64,000 bases of DNA from Marsupella aquatica. Lineage: Eukaryota > Marchantiophyta. Below are positions 35,870 through 45,732 of the stretch, in pieces (positions within the stretch are counted from its first letter, which is position 1; every line of letters starts with the position of its first letter). The stretch lies in NCBI GenBank assembly GCA_973895155.1, contig OZ316897.1, positions 18,228,001-18,292,000 on the forward strand. The letters are read 5' to 3'. Position numbers and translations under genes: made by a program. The notes under the pieces are model-generated. The model did not search any database, had not been told where the DNA came from, and was given only the letters and a program-made list of their open reading frames with translations.

Positions 35870-36803
35870 CTAAAACGATATGATCCAGCCGAAAGCATAC
35901 TCCTCCCTCTCGCCGAACAGCTTCCCATTCTTCGCTTCAATCTCCTCCGTGGGCATCAGAGCCAGCCACACGCCCGTATCAGCTCCTTCCGCAGCTGTCT
36001 TCATCGGCACCGGAGGCGGCTTAAACCCCCCTTTCAGCGCTGAGGCCATTCCGTGTTCACCAATCCGGGGCAAAATCCCACCACGTAAATTCGCTGCCCC
36101 ACAGGCTGAGATTTGGCAAATTTCTTCGCCAAGGTGATTGTGTATCCGTTCATGAACATCTTCGACTCGCTGTAGATCGGCTCCTTCAGCTTGGGACACT
36201 CGTTTGGGCCCACGATCCACCCTTCCTCCTCCATTTGTCCCGCTTTGCTGTCCTCGAGGTACTTCGCAGCCAACGAGTCCATCAACTCCACGGAATAGCT
36301 CTCCTCGTCCCGGAATTGCTTCTTCAAGCTCTCTCCCAGCCGCTCGTAGAGCGCTGCTCTAGAGGAACGTTGACAATGCGTGCTCCGGCCGGGGATGGTT
36401 TCAGCAAAGGGAGTAGAGCTTCGGTGACGATCTTGACGCCGTAGTAATTGGTGCCTATGACATCTTCGGCGTCTTGGTAAGTGATGGTGTTCGTGCTCAC
36501 TCCGGCATTGTTGACGAGAATGTCGAGTCCGCCGAACTTCTCCTTCACCCACTTTGCTAGGGTGTCTGCGGATTCTGAGCTCCGGACTTCCAGTGGATGG
36601 AAGAAGATCGATTGCACCCCAGTGTCTGTCTTCAAGGCGTCAATGGCGTCTTGGCCCTTGGTTGGGTCTCTTGCTGTTAAGATGACGGTCACGCCTTCCT
36701 CTGCCAGTTTGCGGACGATTTCGTAGCCTATTCCCTTGTTGGCTCCTGTCACCAGAGCGATTGTGTCTTTCGACCACCAGCGGGTTGTAGGGCGGCCGGC
36801 CAT
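35870..36803 (-). pseudogene. Short-chain dehydrogenase/reductase (carbonyl reductase type), two frameshifts
   Basis: A plant SDR of the carbonyl reductase/neomenthol dehydrogenase-like group: an NAD(P)H-dependent oxidoreductase of small carbonyls, normally cytosolic and near 310 residues. The ATG at 36801-36803 starts a frame with the cofactor motif TGANKGIGYE, then DILVNNAG, then the catalytic YSESK (in PIYSESKMFMNGYT), and ends at TAG 35870-35872. The frame breaks twice. One base is missing near 36370, in the stretch that should read IVNVSS. Another is missing near 36049, between the CPGLVNT and MASALKGG segments. The span is 934 nt; with the two bases it would be 312 codons, so nothing else is lost. 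No introns are seen, which could mean a retrocopy or an intronless gene. Homopolymer-independent frameshifts suggest real decay, though assembly error is possible. Confidence 0.85.
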
Positions 36804-37664
36804 GTTTCTGGCTTGCACAGTACGAAATTGACACCACCTGCTTCTACGGCTGATTGCCAGAGTCCCAAATCTACTGAGAACTAAAAGCACCTTGCCTCTA
36901 CCTGCCAGTCAAGTCAAATCCTTGCACTACGCTGAGAATTGAAAGCAGCTCGCCTGAAGCACCTTGTCTGTAGCTGCCCGCTCTAGGCTATAGTCCCAAT
37001 CTACTCAAATTCTTGCGCACTACTGAAAATTGAACGCAGCTCGCAGCTAGTGCTGTTTGTTGGAGCCCCAGTCAACTCCAACCCTCGTACAACTGGGAAT
37101 TGAGCTATCGGGCACGGTGTGGAGTAATCGAGCAAATCAACTCATATCTTGGTAGCTCTTCTGGAATCTCTAACATATGACCAGTAAGTCCTCTGCACAT
37201 TGGGACCCAAGCTGTGCAATTTCGAAAACCAAAAATTGAAATTATGGCTGCTAGTGTTCAACAGGTCGAACTGGGCGAGGACAATGGAGTTTACCTGCTT
37301 CCGGAATCCACAGAAAGAAGAGATTTGTTTATTACGGAAGTACCGTTAACCCACAAAATCGACAATGTTCCAAAGATAATGACAATAGGCCGTTCCATTT
37401 CCAACCGCATGTATAACCTTTGCATGGTTATCCGACTTGATAACTGTACAGTAGTTCTGTTCAGATTAACCTCAGTTCTCTTATTTGACCTGAGGAGAAA
37501 ACTGACAACACGTCACCTCTACTGTCGTTTTCCGACGGCGGACTCTCAAACCCCTCAAATCTTCGTTGGTTTTTCTGTTCAGAGTATGAGATATTGACCT
37601 CATTCGATACTCTGTGCATTGATGCATCTTAGCTACGTAGTAACTATCTTTGGATTGGTTTTAG
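36804..37664. other. SDR 5' flank and an unassigned reading frame
   Basis: At 36880-37060 there are three imperfect repeats of a motif like CTACTGARAATTGAA(A/C)GCAG in the 5' flank of the reductase. A plus-strand frame at about 37244-37440 (MAASVQQVELGEDNGVYLLP and on) looks somewhat gene-like in composition. It could be a first exon for the exon-like piece at 37665, but I cannot show this. Confidence 0.35.
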
Positions 37665-38050
37665 ATGGGATCCTGGACGTTTCGCTTTTCCACCCCAAGA
37701 AGTTGGGTAGTCCAACTTATCCAAGCGTCTCCCGTCTCTGTATATCGTTGGGGCTCTGTCAGATGCATCTATTAGCCAAAATGGTACAAAAGGATCGGAG
37801 ACTATCGTAAGTTGAACGATGGTTATCTTAATATAGTATATAAATTAAATGATGAGGGATCCTGGATAGTCAACGTTTGGGATCGATATCATTGATCATT
37901 TTTTTAAGCAAGAGTGCGAACTGAAGTGCGGAGCTTCAGGTTACAGATCTGAACAACAATGCAGTGCCGCTTTATGGGTGTCACTTGTGCACATGGTGTT
38001 ACCTCAGAAGAACTGGATGAATGGTTATCAGACAGTAATAGTCTTCCACT
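37665..38050 (+). pseudogene. Exon-like pieces of an unknown gene, copy 2, cut at 38050
   Basis: An acceptor (TTGGTTTTAG) leads into an open stretch, 37665-37806 (ILDVSLFHPKKLGSPTYPSV and on), ending at a GTAAGT donor. A second open stretch at about 37963-38050 encodes CRFMGVTCAHGVTSEELDEW and continues. The same segments occur at 16246-16620 and 62421-62800, but those have TGA where this copy has TGG after DE. This copy ends abruptly at 38050/38051, where exon 5 of the phosphoesterase gene begins on the other strand. The family is not recognised. Confidence 0.5.
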
Positions 38051-38707
38051 TCAAGAGTATAAATCTCTTCCTCTGACCAACTTCACTCGCAGAGATTTGA
38101 TATGGCGAGCCAATGTAATCAATCTGGTATTTTTTACAACATGAGTTTTGTGGTAGTGTCCAGTGAAGATCGGAATATCCCGTGGAAAGTTACTTGGCTC
38201 TATACCCTCTTTTGCCTGGTAGGATTCATTCATGTATGCCCCAACCTGAATCATCAAACCAGAGACATACGTCTGAAATCTTTGGATCGTCTGTATAACA
38301 AACACAGAAGATTGCGTTCACTGCGACCCAATGTCATATTTAACAACTAAAAGTTCTTAAGGCAAGATTTCTTGAGAAAGTTCTCAACGCAAAACAAAAG
38401 AATGTATAAGTTTAGGACCGTTAGGCCAGCGGGTGCTTGTAGCGATACACACCACATCAAGATGTGCAAAGATCGCCTTCACGTTGGGATGTCGATGGAG
38501 TGCCTCTTTAATCAAATCATGGTCCCGGCGAAAGGGTAACCAGAGGGCATCTAGGAACGCAACAGGGTTATCGAAAACCTTTATGAAAGGGTTCACAGCT
38601 CCTAAAACCATCAGGGCATGCATTTGACCACCCATATTCACCTGCCGAAAAATGCTCCGAAGACCGAATCAGTGACCAATCAGACTGTAATATGGTATCT
38701 GTAATAA
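38051..38707 (-). repeat. Duplicated exon 4-exon 5 segment, right copy
   Basis: It is almost identical to 30274-30955. At its left edge it is cut 13 bases before the end of exon 5 and joined to unrelated DNA. At its right edge it continues into the original intron 3 and exon 3 of the phosphoesterase gene. This makes it the copy in the ancestral 5' context, while the left copy keeps the 3' context. Confidence 0.85.
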
Positions 38708-40533
38708 ATGAGACTCACAACAACCCGTTGTACATGAACTGCTAGCAAACTCTACAGGAACAATTGTTAACTAAAGGGCGCAGAAGAAGTAACGCAAGTG
38801 ACCTGATCATGATTTCCAGGAATAAAAACTGCAGGGCATGTCCATTTTGCAAGCTCGGTAACTACAATGTTGAGAAGTTCCACCGGAAGAGCTCCTCGTG
38901 CATGCCAAAAATCTCCCAGGAAGATTATTCCAGCTTTCCTGTTGAGTCAAAACAATAGTCTTCCACTTCATTCCAGTAGCCCAACGGAGGCAACTGAAAC
39001 TCAAATGGAAATTCCATCTCAGATAAGGATTTAAAATGGGGGCACCGCTATCCTCTGTCTGCATCATGTGAAATATTAATCTTCTCCCCGTTCTTGAGAA
39101 CACAAAAGTCTAGATTTCAGCATGCCAAAGAAAACGGAGAGGAGGTATTACAAGAGAGTGCAGCAGAACAACAATTGCGCACTGGAGAATGTCTGACCTC
39201 CCAGATGCCTCCGCATGTACAGCTGCTAGAACTTTTAGACAAGTGTCACGCGTTCTCCGACTGAAGTGTAGATCAGAAAATACAACCCACGTTTGTACCT
39301 TTGACCAGACGGATGTATCAGGTACTGTCACCTGAAAAAACGAGCTGTACGAGCATTACAGTCTGGAAGTTGTTTGTTGAATCCTTGCACAAGAGGAACC
39401 TAGGGAAAGTTGGGCGCCATACAATGCTCAGAGAATGATATGATTCGATCGCCTGTATTAGTGCAAATGCCATGTGGAAATTCAAGTAGGGATGTCTTTG
39501 CAAAACCTTTCTTCATGCACAGGTTTTGCAACAACTAAACGAGACCGAGACAAGGCAAAGAGGTGATCGGGTGAACTTCAAGCTGCTGCATCTAAAATCC
39601 AAGACATCGTCAAGCTTTACATGTACTTAGACGACGATTTTGAGTCACTGCGGGGCGTCTATTCCTCTTCGTAACGTTGACAACAGAGGATTTCACTCAA
39701 AAGACACGAAGTACCGGCACCCTAAGGATCGCTTAAAGTTCAAGAAGATTTGGCTCATCTTTGAAATCTCTCGTATTCGAAACCGGAAATAGAAAGTCGT
39801 CAAACATGTCAAGCAAGTAAATATTGCCACGGTGAGGCTGTACACGAAGTGCTCACAACTATCGTTTTCACCAAGAACCGTCTACAGAATTTCCAGTAAA
39901 TGTTGGAAACCAAGTCGAGAGGGAAATCCAAACAAATTCTCATTCAAGAAACTTTCCGTGATGAATTACCACAGGAGGATGTAACGATTTTCCTTACAGG
40001 CAGAAAATCGGAATTGAGGAAGAAAGTAAACATACTTGTTGGAGAGCACTGCTCTGCTGGGCATCGCGGGAAGGAACTGGGCTCTGCAATTTCGTAGGTC
40101 TCTTTCTTGGTTTGGGAGAGGATATCTTCTTGGGCAGCTCCTTGGTGGGTGTTTCGAGTTCAGAGCAGGCAGTCGAAGTAGCAATCAGCTTGCTCCCACC
40201 ACATCTGGCCAAATTACTGGCCAACTTCGATTTCTGCATCCAAAATCCAAGTGACGTGCGACCTCTTCCCGGAGCTCCAGCTCCAACTGCAGCTCCAGCC
40301 CAGCTACTGCAGAGCTGTTGGTCTTCACAATCTGGGCAAAAGTCGGACCAGGGCGCCTGGCAGACACTGGAATGCACAGAGCAGAAGGCGTGCCTGGGAG
40401 TCGTGAGAAAGGCCCCAACGCCATGTGTGGCAAACCCACGGCTTGAGCCAGCAATTTCTTCATGAATTCTTCTCGGGAAGAAATAACCTGCGACACATTC
40501 TTTTCCAGCCCACTGCCGTGTTGGACCTTTCAT
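38051..40533 (-). pseudogene. SbcD/MRE11-like phosphoesterase, 5' part (exons 1-5)
   Basis: Minus-strand exons: 1 (40036 up to about 40533), 2 (39198-39331), 3 (38803-38938), 4 (38453-38641), 5 (38051-38245, truncated). Junction phases agree: 0, 2, 0, 0. Exon 2 gives WVVFSDLHFSRRT (metal-binding DxH), exon 3 gives IIFLGDFWHARG and FIPGNHDQ (GDxxH-like and GNHD), exon 4 AHLDV, exon 5 FTGHYHK (GHxH). These are the ordered motifs of calcineurin-like phosphoesterases, the nuclease half of SbcCD/MRE11-RAD50. Exon 1 is least certain: the frame ending SSALQQ before GTATGT fits exon 2 and starts at ATG 40531-40533, giving a Ser/Pro/Lys-rich lead that could be an organelle transit peptide. A second open frame there is equally long. 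Exon 5 has the same 1-nt frameshift as the other copy and ends at the junction at 38050. Confidence 0.75.
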
Positions 40534-40587
40534 CGATGTTCCCTTGAATAAATGTGACCTTTCATCGATGTTCCCTTGAATAAATGT
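40524..40587. repeat. 32-bp tandem duplication at the presumed gene start
   Basis: Two identical 32-bp units begin GACCTTTCATCGATGTTCCC. On the minus strand the first unit contains the candidate ATG of phosphoesterase exon 1 and the second unit repeats it just upstream. Confidence 0.9.
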
Positions 40588-40796
40588 GAGCGTCGTGCTC
40601 TGTACAAAAACAGAGCTCTGCCATGCTTCTCCAGTAGCCTGTGAGAATAACGAAAGTGGTATAATGTAATTAATTAATAAATTTAATTAAGACCATGTCA
40701 CCCGTATTGGGGTTCGTGCCTTTTTGGCCGTGTGATACCGTGTGATATATATTTCTTTTTGACACTGTTATATATATACAAGCCCGATGCCCGTGC

Positions 40797-41360
40797 GTTG
40801 CATGAAAGATGTCAAGGTGATAAAAGATGTCGAAAAGAAAAAAGATGTAAAAGAGAAAAAAATGGCAAAGTGAAAAAAGATGTCCAGGTGAGAGAAAGAT
40901 ATCGAGGTGATACAAGATGTTAAGGAGAGAAAAAATGTCAAGGTGAAAAACGATGTGAAGGTGAGAAAAGAAGTCGAGGTGAGAAAAAGATGTCGAGGTG
41001 ATAAAAGATGTCGAAGAGAGAAAAAGATGTCGAAGAGAGAAAAGATGTCGAGGTGAGCAAACAATGTCAAGGTGATAAAAGAAGTCAAAGAGAGAAAAAA
41101 ATGTCGAGGAGAGAAAACCTGTTGAGGTGAGAAAAATTTGGGAGAAAAACATGACTTGTCCAGGTTCAGAGAAAAGATGTTGAGGAGAGAAATAGATGTT
41201 GAGAAAAAAATTGAGGAGAGAAAATATGTCAAGCTGAACAAAAGATGTCGAGGAGAGAAAAATATGTTGAGGAGAAAAACGTGTGCGAAGGAGAGAAAAA
41301 AATGTTGAGCAAGAAAAGATGTAAAGTAAAGCAAACTATGTTGAGGTGAGAAAATAAACT
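40797..41360 (+). repeat. Polypurine minisatellite, block 1
   Basis: A degenerate tandem array of units of about 19-23 bp of the type GATGTCGAGGTGAGAAAAA. The plus strand is almost free of C. The array starts with GTGCGTTGCATGAAAGATGTC, a form that recurs at 41529. The long minus-strand frames here (runs of LDIF/LFSL) result from the repeat having no stop codons in that frame, not from a protein. Confidence 0.9.
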
Positions 41361-41528
41361 TGACACTTTTCCACCCTCAACCGTGAACGGAAGGGGCAAT
41401 ATGAAGCCTCTCCCTCCCTCTTTTCCCATCCATGTGCCCTCCCTTCCCTTTTCTCCTTGCCTCTCCCCCTCTTTGTTTTGCTTCCAAGGCTTTTTTTTAG
41501 ATGATAAACTTCAAATTTTGTAAGACAA

Positions 41529-42450
41529 CTGCGTTGCACGAAAGATGTCAAGGAGAGAAATAAATGTTGAGGTTAGCAAAAGATGTTGAGAGGAGAAAAG
41601 ATCAAGGTGAGCGAGATGTTAAGGAGAGAAAAAATGTTGAGGAAAGAAAAAGATTTTGAGGAGAGAAAAGATGTCAGGGAGGAAAAGATGTTGAGTAGAG
41701 AAGAAGATGTGGAGATGAGATTGAAATAGATTCCAAGGAGAGGAGAGAAATGGTGTTGAGGAGAGAAAAGATGTTGAGATGAGAAAAACATTTCAAGGAG
41801 AAAAAAGATGCTAAGGTGAGCAAAAAGATGTCCAGGAGAGAAAATATATATATGGAGAGAGAAAGATTTTGAGATAAGAAAAGGGTGTTTAGGCGAGGTA
41901 AAGATATCAAGGCAAGAGAAGATGTCATGGGAGGCGACAAAGATGACATAGATGAAAATGAAGCTACCTAAATCCAAATATGAGGACACGTCGAAGACAT
42001 TAATATCACACTCATACATATATCAACCTCATCATATAGAACATTTTTGGTCAGCCTTGCAAGACCCTCCTCATAATCCGGAAGCAAGACCTTAATACTT
42101 GTAGAAGATGTCGGGGTGACGAAAAGATGTCCAGGTGAGGAAAAAATGTTGGAGGGAGCAAAAGATATCACGTAGAGGGGAAGATGTCAAGGCAACACAA
42201 AGATGTTGAACTGATGCAAAGAAATGTAGGCAAGTGTTGCACAAAAGATGTTGAGGCAAGGAAAAGATGTCAAGACAAAGTTGGGTGAGGAAAGTATGTT
42301 GAGGAAAGAAAAGATTTTGAGGCTAGGAAAAGATGTGAAGGCAAGACAATGATGTCGAGGCAAGGGATAAATGGCAAGGGAAGACAAAAATGTCAAGGCA
42401 ACGCAAATAAATAAAGGCGAGCTCATTCCCCATGCATTGCACAAAAAATA
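41529..42450 (+). repeat. Polypurine minisatellite, block 2
   Basis: This is the same unit family as block 1, beginning again with GCGTTGCACGAAAGATGTC and extending with interruptions (about 41940-42110) to about 42415. Similar leader motifs occur at about 42235 and 42434, so the array may have grown by duplication of leader-plus-array segments. Between the blocks (41361-41528) is C/T-rich unrelated DNA. Confidence 0.85.
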
Positions 42451-43611
42451 TCATTGCATAAATATGTTCTTATATATACAAAAGCTCAATTGATTGGTAA
42501 AGATGTCCTTGTGAAAATTATATTGTTATGCAAAAGATGCTGTGAAGGAAAAATGTCATTATGTCCAAAAATTGTTGTGTAAATAATGTTGTTGCATTTA
42601 GGGTTTGGTTGCATAAAATAAGTCTTGCTGCAAAAGATTTAGTTTTGTAAACAATAAATGGCTGCCATCTCACATCCCATGCTCTTGCCAAGCATGGTCG
42701 CACAAAGTGAGCAGTTTTTAGTTTTTTAATTTCATTTTAATTTTTGCTGTGCACTAAAACATGCAACTATCCCCTGTTGTTTTACTTCTCTTTTCCCCAT
42801 CTCTTCTTATTTTTCTCCATGTATTAAACTCTCCATGTGCCAATTTTTCTCTATCCTTCTGCTTATTGCTTGCCGTATCTTTTGGGGAGTGTACTAACTA
42901 TACTCCAATATTATCTCCATGATAAGAGACCAAAAAGTACATTAATTAGCTCCATAATCATTGTACCTTCAAGTACAATTGTCAGCAAGTGTAATTAGAG
43001 CATGTAAAGTGGTCAGATGAGCCTTGGTTTCTACCGTGGTCACAATCACTTACTTTTAAGTTTGCATGTGAGATAGAAATGAGGGGAGACACTTGGATGA
43101 TTTTGGTGTCATCCAATGGTCATTAAAAATCTTCTTTTCAATGGACGATCTGGATTTGTTCCCGCCTTTTTAGATATTCGTAAGCAGACGAAGCCCAGAA
43201 ATGGACGGGATTCCATATTATAGAAGTAGATATGAAGAAAAGGTTCCATTCAGCCCCTTCGATCCACACACAGTCCTCTCCTTCTTGGAAAGGGCCCTAC
43301 CCTCATTCTTGCAAAGTGGTAGAGTTGTGCTGTCTCACACCCCAGTTGCCACTACTGGCAAAGGGTGAAAGGAAAGGGGGTCATGGGCTATGAACTCTAG
43401 AGGACAGTTTAGGGGGAGGGGGTTAGAGAGGGGTTCCATGTGCGTCCCGTGAGGAGCGCGGACCCCACCTTGCCCACGGTACCCCAGAAACTTTGGAGGT
43501 TGTTGGTTGGCTCAGCCACAGTCACATGGGGCGACTGCAGCCTGCCCCTGCCCCCTCACTCCCCACCCTCTCCCGGTTCCCAAACGTGACGCCCCGGGAT
43601 TTTTTTTCTCG
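42451..43611. other. No recognised feature
   Basis: AT-rich at first, then GC-rich from about 43240. No conserved coding sequence, RNA gene or transposon end was recognised before the proposed Harbinger terminus. Confidence 0.4.
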
Positions 43612-45732
43612 GGCCAAAGTAGCAGCCCGACTGGGGCTGAGAAATGCGAGCCAGACTTGGGCTTGAAGTGCAAGCCCGATGGAAGACCATAGCCATGCCC
43701 CGATGCCATAGCTTCAGCTTCGAAGCTTTTGATGCAGCCATGACTTGAGTGAAAGATCAAACTTCCACCATAGCTCTCCTGGAATCGAGCGATTGCCGCC
43801 GATGCGCCCTACATTTGCGAGGCATTCCCTGCATAGATTCATCAATTTTGAAGTCTCGACCAACAACGTAGAGCAGCCAAACCTAAAATCAATCCCACAT
43901 CAATTTTGATCAAAAACAGTTCCCTACGCACTCGTTGCTAGCACTTCAAAGAGAGATGATGATATGTGGGAGCTCATGCAGTTCTACTCATGGAGTCATA
44001 ACTACAGGAGAGATATGGACATTATTTTCATTGCCCAAGCCTGAAGTTGGACTGAACGTTTCCTTCTGTACAATTTGACTCTTGTTTCAGGTGTGTGTAT
44101 TCAATGTGGATTGTATTGATTGTTTGAATGACATAGAATGCATGGCTTGCTTTTGTGGCACAATTTCCAAAATATGTCAACACAGCATGCTCGTAGTAGA
44201 CTCAAATTGTACTGATTGTCTACAATTGATGTGTTCTTCCCTGCTTTGTCAGTTTGAGCAATTCATAAGCATGGACTTTTACTCTTAGAATTCTTGTATT
44301 TTTATGGCAGGCAGAAGCTTTCATAAGATTTAATTATCATGGAAGAAGTCAATATTGTTGGGGATGTGCTGCAACAGACAGACCTCCTCGATCTCAATGA
44401 ATCTGTCCACTATATCCACGTCCAAGATAGACCCCCTCCTCGTAGGTTCCAACCTAGTCTTGGCTCACATTCAATCCATGCAATATTGAGGACTCTTGCT
44501 TCTGTGATGGCCTCAATTGCCATTGTTGTGAAGTTGATGCTGCCATTGTTTGACAGTTCCACTTATGTTCTATTGGGCTCCATGGACAATGATCCTCTCA
44601 CCCAATCTGAACTCTGTAGAGCACTCTTGTTTTCTCACATAGTGCCATGCTTTTTGCAAGCGCTTGGGTTAGTCCATGTTCGGCCAAAACAGGTTATAGA
44701 TCAATGGTACATTAAGCCCCGTACAAGACAAAGATTGATAACTTGGATTGATGAGACACCCTGGGAGGATCCTGCCCACTTTCAAGAGTTTTTCTAAATT
44801 AGTCCCTCTCTATTTTTCTACATATGTGAGCTGCTGCATGACGATATGATCATAGATCCTCCCGTGTCATTGCAGATCTTGCCTAATCAACAACTCTTGG
44901 TAATGAGGCAAGTTGCTCTTGCATTGAGACGTCTGGCTACTAGGGATACATTCCTGACTCTTGGTGAATTGTTTGGAGTTTCAAAGAGTTATGCTGTCAA
45001 AGTGACTTGGAAATTCATTTCAATCCTCATTACAAAGATGAGCTACACATGTCATTCGGTGGCCAGATGAGGCAAGTCTGCTTGAGGTTAAACAGGGATT
45101 TCAACAGAGATAGGGTTTTTCGAATTGCAGTAGAGCCATTGACGGCACTCACTTGCCTATTGAGTTACCATTCGGTGAGGACTCCACTCAATATTATGAT
45201 TGGAAGCACAAGCTCTCAGTCTCCATGCAAGCCATTTGTGATCAGAAATCAAGGTTCTTGGAGGACTGTCGGGGAGCATTCAAGATACTAGATTAATGAG
45301 GATATATGTCTTGATTTTATTATCAAGTCACAGAATACCATACTCAACTGGCCGGGCCTCTATTCTGATGTCAAGATGGCAGGATGCTATAGGAGTATAT
45401 CATAGGGGATGCAGGGTACCCTCTACTGCCTTGGCTGATTGTTCCTTTTCCACGAGGTGTGTCAGAGCAGACTGATGCTTTTAACTACAAGTTGTCTAGT
45501 ACCACAATGTGTGTGGAAAGATCTTTTGGAGGGTTTAAAGGGACATGGAGAATTCTAAGTCGGGTTTTGTGGAAGCCCCGCATTGAACAACTCGGACCAA
45601 TGATTTTTACTTGCTGTGTTCTCCATAATCTCTTCATAGATAGGAATGATGGGCTACCAAATGTTGTATGGCAACACTATCCACCTCATCCACCAGGCTC
45701 TGCAGGGGTCCTACATCCTAATAGAAGAATGT

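Noticed and set aside
40768-42019. Long minus-strand reading frames (up to 188 codons) rich in Leu, Phe, Ser and Ile
   Set aside because: They lie wholly in the polypurine minisatellite and reflect stop-free repeat units, not a protein.
40797-42450. Possible CRISPR-like array
   Set aside because: Units are degenerate, contiguous and without spacers in a eukaryotic context; it is a minisatellite.
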